A DNA stretch of 64,000 nucleotides from Parvularcula sp039818345 (GTDB lineage: Bacteria; Pseudomonadota; Alphaproteobacteria; Caulobacterales; Parvularculaceae): the NCBI GenBank assembly GCA_039818345.1, contig JBCBUC010000015.1, forward strand, positions 18,427 through 82,426, in the 5' to 3' direction. The translations under genes and the position numbers were made by a program. Numbering within the stretch: the first letter of the stretch is position 1; each line of letters starts with the position of its first letter. The notes below the pieces were generated by a model. That model did no database searches, was not told the DNA's origin, and saw nothing but the letters and a program-made list of their open reading frames with translations. Shown here piece by piece: positions 58,857 to 64,000 of the stretch.

Positions 58857-59843
58857 ATGTACCTTGCATCACCCGACGCCTTAACCTCAACGACGTTCTT
58901 TCGTCTGACGTCTGATGTCCGCATTCGCCTGGATGAGGCCATCGCCGAGCTTGGCACTGGCTATGTCGCTGATGCGACACAAGCGCTTCGCGGCAACAAC
59001 GAGATTCTCCTCCGGGCACAGGCTATTGTTGATCGGTCGCAACCAGATCTTGCTCGGCTGACCGTGGTCGAGGGTCGCTATCAAACAGCAGCATCGGCGC
59101 TTCGCTCGATTAACGAGATCAGCGCCGAGGCAGCTCTTGCCGCGCAGAGTGCAGACGAATCGTCGGGCGCGACGGGTCAGGCCGTAGCCGCAACCGAAGC
59201 GCGCTCCACCATTGCTTCAGTCCTCTCGACCCTGAACACCCAATTCGGTGGCCGCGCCCTGTTTGCCGGTGACACAGGGGTCGGGACTGCGGTGACCGAC
59301 GTGGATAGCTTTATCGCTTGGGTTGAAGGGCTCGTGGCGGGGTCGACGGATGCTGCGACCAATAGGGCTATTCTCGATACAGAGTTTGATGTCGGCGGGC
59401 AGTTTGACACCATTGTCTACACGGGCGGCGCAGCGCTATCGGATACCACCCTGCCAGGCGGCGAGGTGGTTGATGCCTTGCCCACTGCCGAGGAGAGCTC
59501 AATCCGCGACATCCTCAAAGGACTGGCGATTGTTGCTGTCAATGATAGCATTGATATCACCGAACGCGAACAGTGGATCGCCGATGGTGCATCCTTGGTC
59601 CAAACCGCCCGCGATCGTTTGACCACGATTGAGGCGTCCCTCGGCCTCGCGCTTAACTCCATTGAGCGCGCGATCGATCGTCAGGACCAGGTCCTCTTTG
59701 ATGCCCAAACCACGATTGACAGCCTGATCGGCGTTGACCCCTTTGAATCGGTGTCAGAGACACAGTCGCTAGAAACACGGCTGCAGGCTCTTTATACCGT
59801 AACAGGACGATCAGCGGCCCTTCGATTGACGAACTTCCTCTGA
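58857..59843 (+). CDS. flgL: flagellar hook-associated protein FlgL
   Basis: Second junction protein, flagellin-like, 328 residues. RLTSDVRIRLDEAIAELGTG YV, ALRSINEISAEAALAAQSAD and SVLSTLNTQFGGRALFAGDT, followed by the C-terminal helix region with LFDAQTTIDSLIGVDPFESV. Similar to flagellin D0/D1, but the GGRALFAGD block marks FlgL. TGATG junction with flgI. Confidence 0.92.
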   Translation: MYLASPDALTSTTFFRLTSDVRIRLDEAIAELGTGYVADATQALRGNNEILLRAQAIVDRSQPDLARLTVVEGRYQTAASALRSINEISAEAALAAQSADESSGATGQAVAATEARSTIASVLSTLNTQFGGRALFAGDTGVGTAVTDVDSFIAWVEGLVAGSTDAATNRAILDTEFDVGGQFDTIVYTGGAALSDTTLPGGEVVDALPTAEESSIRDILKGLAIVAVNDSIDITEREQWIADGASLVQTARDRLTTIEASLGLALNSIERAIDRQDQVLFDAQTTIDSLIGVDPFESVSETQSLETRLQALYTVTGRSAALRLTNFL

Positions 59844-60937
59844 TGCGCCTTTTCCTCCTGAGCTTCATCTCCTTGGCTTTGTTTGCGGCCTCTGCGAATG
59901 CGCAAGCGGTCCGGCTGAAGGATCTTGTTGATATTGAAGGGGTGAGGGGGAACGATCTCATTGGATATGGGATTGTCGTTGGTCTAGGCGGAACTGGCGA
60001 TACACTGCGGAACTCGCCTTATACGGAGGAGGCACTCTCAAGTTTGCTCGAACGCCTCGGTGTTAATGTGCAGGATGAGCGCTTCCGCCCCGATAACATC
60101 GCGGCCGTGATTGTCACTGCAACGCTTCCTCCCTTTGCCCGAAGGGGAAGCGCGATCGATGTGGCGGTGAGTTCCATCGGCGATGCCCGCAGTTTGCAAG
60201 GTGGGCTTCTGGTGATGACGCCTCTTCTTGGGGCTGATAATGAAGTCTACGCAGTGGCCCAAGGTCCATTAGTGGTCGGCGGATTTTCAGCTGAGGGGCA
60301 AGCCGCAGCGGCGCAACAAAGCACACAGACGATCGGAACCATCGCGGGCGGTGCGCGTATTGAACGCGAGGTGCCGTTCTCCTTTAGCGATATGGATGAA
60401 ATTCGCCTTGCCCTGAGAGATCCCGACTTTACCACCGCGAGCCGTATTGAGGGCCTCCTCAACATCACCTTTCCTGGTGATCCGGCCCTGATGACCGACG
60501 CGGGAACGGTGGTGGTCAACGCCGGCCAAACGGCGCTCAACCCTGCCCATCTGATTGCCCGGCTTGAGGGACTGACGCTGGAACCAGACCGCCGTGCGCG
60601 CGTGGTGATTGATCAGCGGTCGGGCACCATCGTTCTTGGTTCGGATGTACGAATTGCGCCGGTGGCTGTCGCGCAGGGTGCGCTGACCATCCGTGTCACC
60701 GAAACGCCCGTCGCTGTGCCTGCCGCGCCTTTTTCTGAAGGGTCGCCCATTGTTCTGCCGCGAACCGATATCGATGTTTTCCAGCCAGGCGGCGTGGCGC
60801 CTTTGCAATCGGGGGCATCGCTGCGAGACCTTGTGGAAGGGCTTAACGCGCTCGATGTTCCGCCGCGCGACATGGTCGAAATCTTTGAGGCCCTAAAAGC
60901 GGCCGGTGCTCTCCATGCGGAGATCGTCCTTCAATAG
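59843..60937 (+). CDS. flgI: flagellar P-ring protein FlgI
   Basis: Periplasmic ring subunit, 364 residues, with signal peptide (MRLFLLSFISLALFAASANA). Signature blocks: RLKDLVDIEGVRGNDLIGYG, VVGLGGTGDTLRNSPYTEEA, IAAVIVTATLPPFARRGSAI DV, and the C-terminal LRDLVEGLNALDVPPRDMVE. Its chaperone FlgA is coded upstream at 43035. Last gene of the flagellar region. Confidence 0.96.
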   Translation: MRLFLLSFISLALFAASANAQAVRLKDLVDIEGVRGNDLIGYGIVVGLGGTGDTLRNSPYTEEALSSLLERLGVNVQDERFRPDNIAAVIVTATLPPFARRGSAIDVAVSSIGDARSLQGGLLVMTPLLGADNEVYAVAQGPLVVGGFSAEGQAAAAQQSTQTIGTIAGGARIEREVPFSFSDMDEIRLALRDPDFTTASRIEGLLNITFPGDPALMTDAGTVVVNAGQTALNPAHLIARLEGLTLEPDRRARVVIDQRSGTIVLGSDVRIAPVAVAQGALTIRVTETPVAVPAAPFSEGSPIVLPRTDIDVFQPGGVAPLQSGASLRDLVEGLNALDVPPRDMVEIFEALKAAGALHAEIVLQ

Positions 60938-60959
60938 AGAAAAATCCCGCAGCCCGAAA

Positions 60960-61084
60960 GGTCATGACCGAACGAGGGGGTGTTCGGCCATGACCAAGCC
61001 CGCAGGGGACCGGGCGCGATGGCCGTCTGGGAGGGCCGGACAGCCACCGTTGCAACAGCCACAGGGATCAAGGCTTGTTGCAAC
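60960..61084 (+). ncRNA. structured leader or small RNA candidate upstream of hisS
   Basis: Four consecutive hairpins in 125 nt: (A) 60960-60973 with 60982-60995, 13 of 14 bp; (B) GCCCG/CGGGC at 60998-61015; (C) GGCCGTCTGG with CCGGACAGCC at 61021-61045, 9 of 10 pairs counting one wobble; (D) GTTGCAACAGCC with GGCTTGTTGCAAC at 61049-61084, one bulge. Hairpin A may terminate flgI. The rest is not explained by coding sequence. No match to a riboswitch that I can recognise. Confidence 0.5.
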
Positions 61085-61115
61085 TTATTGATAGGAAAGC
61101 TGAAGAGGCCCTACC

Positions 61116-61148
61116 ATGACCAATTCCACCAAAACCGGACCTCCTTGA
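61116..61148 (+). CDS. possible leader peptide MTNSTKTGPP
   Basis: Ten-residue reading frame with AAGAGG seven bases before its ATG, between the hairpin array and hisS. It contains no His codon, so classical histidine attenuation is not supported; Thr codons are frequent (three of ten). Could be chance. Confidence 0.25.
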   Translation: MTNSTKTGPP

Positions 61149-61219
61149 CGCGCATCACAGCACGAAGAACAGCGCAAGATGGCTTGGCAAAGGCTGGTGG
61201 GCGCCGCTATCCGCCCCAG

Positions 61220-62659
61220 ATGGCAAAAAAGAACAAAGTCTTTCGGCCCAAGGCGCGCAAAGCCCGAGGGTTTCCTGACCGGACCGGCGCAGAGCTTATC
61301 GCTGAACGCTTGATGCTTGAGCGCATCGGCGCGGTCTATGAGAGTTACGGTTTTGCTCCGCTGGCGACGCCAGCGTTTGAATACACCGACGCCCTCGGTA
61401 AATTCCTTCCTGACGTTGATCGACCCAATAGCGGTGTCTTTTCCCTCCAAGACGATGACGAGCAATGGCTGAGCCTGCGCTACGATCTAACGGCTCCGCT
61501 TGCCCGCTTTGTGGCGGAGAATATGGACGCGCTGCCGCGACCCTATCGTCGCTATGCAGTGGGCTCTGTGTGGCGGAATGAAAAGCCAGGACCCGGACGG
61601 TTTCGCGAATTCACGCAGATCGATGCGGATGCCTGCTTTGCCCCTCCTCCGCATGCGGATGCCGAGATCATCATGATGTTTGCGGATGCGCTGTCAGCGG
61701 CGGGGATTGATGAAAAGGACGTGGAGATCCGTCTTTCGTCGCGCAAAGTCATGACTGGTCTTCTCGAGGTGATTGGTCTGCCTCCGGAGGACCAGGGCAA
61801 GTCGGGCACCGTGTTGCGCGCCATGGATAAGTTTGATCGGCTCGGCGCCGATGGCGTGGCGCTGCTTCTGGGGGAGGGGCGGAAAGATGAGAGCGGAGAC
61901 TTCACCGAAGGCGCTAGGTTAGAGCCCACGCAAATCGATGCCGTGCTCAAATTTATGGAGGGCGATGACATGACGGCCTCTCTTGCCGGTAACAAGGCAG
62001 GCGAAGAGGGGACAGAAGAGCTCAACGCGATTGTCTCGACCCTGACGGATATGGGCTATGGTAGCCGCGTTAAGCTCGATCCGTCGGTGATCCGTGGTCT
62101 TGATTATTATACGGGGCCGGTCTTTGAGGCGGCGCTGACCTTCGATGTGGAGAATGAAAAGGGCCAAACCGTGCAGTTTGGCTCGGTTGGTTCTGGTGGC
62201 CGGTATGATGGCCTCATTGCGCGCTTTAAGGGGCAGGACGTGCCATCTGTTGGTTGCTCCGTTGGCGTTAGCCGTCTGCTGACTGCGCTCAAGTCGAAAG
62301 CGGCTTTGCCCGAGCCGCTCGCTCCTGTCGTTGTCCTGGCTCTCGAGGAGGCCGAGATGCCGCGCTACCACCGCATGGCCAAAGCGCTCCGCCAAGAAGG
62401 CGTGGCGGCCGAGGTCTATCTCGGTGGGGCCGGGATGAAGGCTCAGATGCGCTATGCTGACAAACGCGGTGCGCCGATTGTTGTGATTTGCGGTGAGGAC
62501 GAGCGCGCGGCGGGTCAGGTGACGATCAAAGACTTGCGGGCCGGGAAGGAAGCCTCGGCCTCAATTGAAAGCCGCGATCAGTGGACCGAGGAAAGGCCAG
62601 GTCAGGAGACGGTGGGCGAAGACAGCTTCGTTGCGGCGGTCACTGACAGGCTGACATAA
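61220..62659 (+). CDS. hisS: histidine--tRNA ligase
   Basis: Class II synthetase charging tRNA-His. The 479-residue protein has motif 1 around IGAVYESYGFAPLATPAFEY, motif 2 VGSVWRNEKPGPGRFREFTQ IDADACF, the His-specific blocks VIRGLDYYTGPVFEA and GSVGSGGRYDGLIARF, motif 3 PSVGCSVGVSRLLTAL, and a C-terminal anticodon-binding domain (PVVVLALEEAEMPRYHRMAK). Start at ATG 61220, where the basic N terminus MAKKNKVFRPKARKARGFPD begins; the open frame upstream is not conserved in type. The ribosome site is weak. Confidence 0.96.
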   Translation: MAKKNKVFRPKARKARGFPDRTGAELIAERLMLERIGAVYESYGFAPLATPAFEYTDALGKFLPDVDRPNSGVFSLQDDDEQWLSLRYDLTAPLARFVAENMDALPRPYRRYAVGSVWRNEKPGPGRFREFTQIDADACFAPPPHADAEIIMMFADALSAAGIDEKDVEIRLSSRKVMTGLLEVIGLPPEDQGKSGTVLRAMDKFDRLGADGVALLLGEGRKDESGDFTEGARLEPTQIDAVLKFMEGDDMTASLAGNKAGEEGTEELNAIVSTLTDMGYGSRVKLDPSVIRGLDYYTGPVFEAALTFDVENEKGQTVQFGSVGSGGRYDGLIARFKGQDVPSVGCSVGVSRLLTALKSKAALPEPLAPVVVLALEEAEMPRYHRMAKALRQEGVAAEVYLGGAGMKAQMRYADKRGAPIVVICGEDERAAGQVTIKDLRAGKEASASIESRDQWTEERPGQETVGEDSFVAAVTDRLT

Positions 62660-62686
62660 AAAAGGCGGCCTCAGGGGCCGCCTTTT
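62658..62686. terminator. bidirectional terminator of hisS and the VPLPA-CTERM-like gene
   Basis: AAAGGCGGCC-TCAGG-GGCCGCCTTT with an A run on the left and a T run on the right, between convergent genes. Works in both directions. Confidence 0.92.
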
Positions 62687-62708
62687 GATCTTGATGCCGT
62701 TGAATGGC

Positions 62709-63410
62709 TTAGTTTTGGCGACGACGACGCGCAGCGGCACCGACCAGTGCTACGCCGCCGATCATAAGAGGAAGCGCGCCAGGAACCGGGGTCGCAACAA
62801 ACGAGACATTGTCGAAACCACCCGACGTTCCGGTCAGGTCAATTTTAATCGAGAGGACATCGCCATAACCAGTCAGATCAAGGATGGCGGTTTTGTTCAC
62901 ATCCGCAGGAAGATTGGCAACATCGTCGAGACCGGTCATCATCTCCGAGTCGATTTCATCGCTCGCGCCTTTGTCAGAAAAAAGGGTCACCTCGGCCATG
63001 GACGCGTCAAAGAACCGAATGCTGTCCATGTTCACGGGAACGCTGAACACAAAGGTGATGATGCCGCCTAGGCCTTCATCATCTGCCAATGGGTCAAGCT
63101 GATCAGGAATGATCGCGATGCCGCCGGGGAATATTTCTGTGCCATTGATATCAAACGGCGCTTCGAAAAACGGCGCGACGAGATCGCCGTCACCATTCGG
63201 CGTGTCGGTTTCCGTATCGAAGATCACCAGTGTGTCCTGCGGTGCGGAACCATCATTGTTAACAACACTAAGGCTCTCGACAAAATCAAGATCAGCAACG
63301 TCGACTTCGGCGCCGTGTGCACCGTCAAACGTCAAAACTGTTGCGGCTGCATGTGCGCCCGACAAACCAAAAGCGGCTAGGACCGCCGACGCGGCCAAAA
63401 GACTTTTCAT
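62709..63410 (-). CDS. exported protein with VPLPA-CTERM-like sorting signal
   Basis: A 233-residue secreted protein: signal peptide MKSLLAASAVLAAFGLSGAH A, a beta-rich, Asp-rich body (VVNNDGSAPQDTLVIFDTET, FDNVSFVATP), and a C-terminal tripartite tail: VPGALPLM, a hydrophobic helix (IGGVALVGAAA) and RRRRQN. This tail is of the PEP-CTERM/VPLPA type that is cleaved by an exosortase. No exosortase gene is in the window. The body is related in style to surface proteins; function unknown. Start at the ATG after GAGGGT, two codons inside an upstream GTG. Confidence 0.82.
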   Translation of the reverse strand: MKSLLAASAVLAAFGLSGAHAAATVLTFDGAHGAEVDVADLDFVESLSVVNNDGSAPQDTLVIFDTETDTPNGDGDLVAPFFEAPFDINGTEIFPGGIAIIPDQLDPLADDEGLGGIITFVFSVPVNMDSIRFFDASMAEVTLFSDKGASDEIDSEMMTGLDDVANLPADVNKTAILDLTGYGDVLSIKIDLTGTSGGFDNVSFVATPVPGALPLMIGGVALVGAAARRRRQN

Positions 63411-63566
63411 ACCCACTCACCCTCATTCGATGTGACATCATACCGGTCGTTAACGGCTTTGCCCAGACAAAGTTAAGCCGAAATGTCTCTATTTGTGCAC
63501 TGCGGGAGCTCGTTGTGGCGTGAACGCAACATTGGGTCGGCCGTCGACTCGGCGTTAAGGGGGCCT

Positions 63567-64000
63567 ATGGCATTGGCTCAACCGCTTTCACCGAACGGTC
63601 ATCGAATCAACCGGCTTCCGCCCGGGGCGGTTAACCGTATCGCGGCGGGCGAGGTGGTGGAGCGACCCGCAGCCGCGTTGAAAGAGTTGGTCGAGAACGC
63701 GCTCGATGCGGGATCGACCCGCATCACCATCGAGATTGACGGCGGCGGCAGAAAACGGATTGCGGTCACCGATGATGGCTATGGCATGGGGCCGACGGAT
63801 CTTCCCTTGGCGCTTGAGCGCCATGCCACGTCCAAACTGTCGGCAGAACCTAGCGGTGATGTGGATCTCTTGGCGATCGACACGATGGGTTTTCGCGGTG
63901 AGGCGTTGCCCTCGATTGGGGCCGTGGCACAACTCACCGACCACGCCGCCGGTCACGTTAATTTGCCACCCCTCGCCGCCGGTCTCGCGGGTGGTGATCG
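63567..64000 (+). CDS. mutL: DNA mismatch repair protein MutL, N-terminal part (3' end outside window; last ~65 bases apparently inverted)
   Basis: GHKL ATPase of mismatch repair. The visible 144 codons have LPPGAVNRIAAGEVVERPAA ALKELVENALDAGS (ATPase motif I), VTDDGYGMGPTDLPLALERH ATSKL, and the hallmark TMGFRGEALPSIGAVAQL. After about 63935 the plus-strand reading (TDHAAGHVNLPPLAAGLAGG) no longer resembles MutL, whereas the opposite strand reads ITTRETGGEGWQINVTGGVV GE, the expected next segment. The frame stays open to the window edge. The gene is divergent from the VPLPA-type gene across 156 bp with no clear promoter. Confidence 0.93.
   Translation, partial: MALAQPLSPNGHRINRLPPGAVNRIAAGEVVERPAAALKELVENALDAGSTRITIEIDGGGRKRIAVTDDGYGMGPTDLPLALERHATSKLSAEPSGDVDLLAIDTMGFRGEALPSIGAVAQLTDHAAGHVNLPPLAAGLAGGD

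Noticed and set aside
60980..61219. 80-residue N-terminal extension of HisS
   Set aside because: It would run through the hairpin array, and the normal HisS N terminus begins at 61220.

Overview
The window is a stretch of an alphaproteobacterial chromosome. The evidence is a CtrA cell-cycle regulator with its phospho-acceptor Asp51 and a C-terminal AA, an alpha-type SspB adaptor, an NDUFA4-like complex I accessory subunit, ETF-ubiquinone oxidoreductase, the flagellin regulators FlaF and FlbT, and near-consensus CtrA sites in front of motility genes. Gene style and the mix of families suggest a marine relative of the Parvularculales or Hyphomonadales; that placement is inference. I see no prophage, insertion sequence, CRISPR array or rRNA operon.

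Layout. 1-10061: the end of valS, a gamma-glutamyltransferase divergent from an S58 peptidase, a GlxA-type regulator, a rhodanese-GNAT pair, tRNA-Arg, a complex I accessory subunit, a VOC protein behind a SoxR-like promoter, tRNA-Pro, a lytic transglycosylase and a uracil-DNA glycosylase. 10178-14873: ETF-QO, a membrane-tailed GH19 lysin-like protein, secE-nusG and an unknown gene. 15101-20158: tetR, an RND exporter, a LolA-like protein and an outer-membrane barrel, which look like one envelope-transport module. 20155-24776 (minus): lipoprotein, S41 protease, ctrA, sspB and an Mrp-type ATPase. 24861-32817: hflKC, a palindromic repeat, a fatty-acid desaturase, and nuoABC and nuoD split by an opposite-strand GT87-like membrane gene. 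32928-40466: photolyase with DUF2237, pnp, rpsO and a TonB-dependent receptor. 40650-60937: a 20 kb flagellar region with stator, rod, hook, L/P rings, export apparatus, flagellin and its regulators; fliF, fliG, fliI, fliN and fliP are not here. 61220-64000: hisS behind an unusual structured leader, a VPLPA-CTERM-like exported protein, and the start of mutL.

The most unexpected point is at the right edge. MutL reads normally to about 63935. After that, the expected continuation of MutL is found on the opposite strand, so the last ~65 bases look inverted. This could be a real invertible segment or a fold-back artefact. Other points of interest are a SoxR-box promoter with the diagnostic 19-bp spacer, a four-hairpin leader before hisS, a Shine-Dalgarno-sequestering hairpin at the GH19 gene, a perfect 21-bp palindrome before hflK, and a G10 tract upstream of the tetR-RND module.
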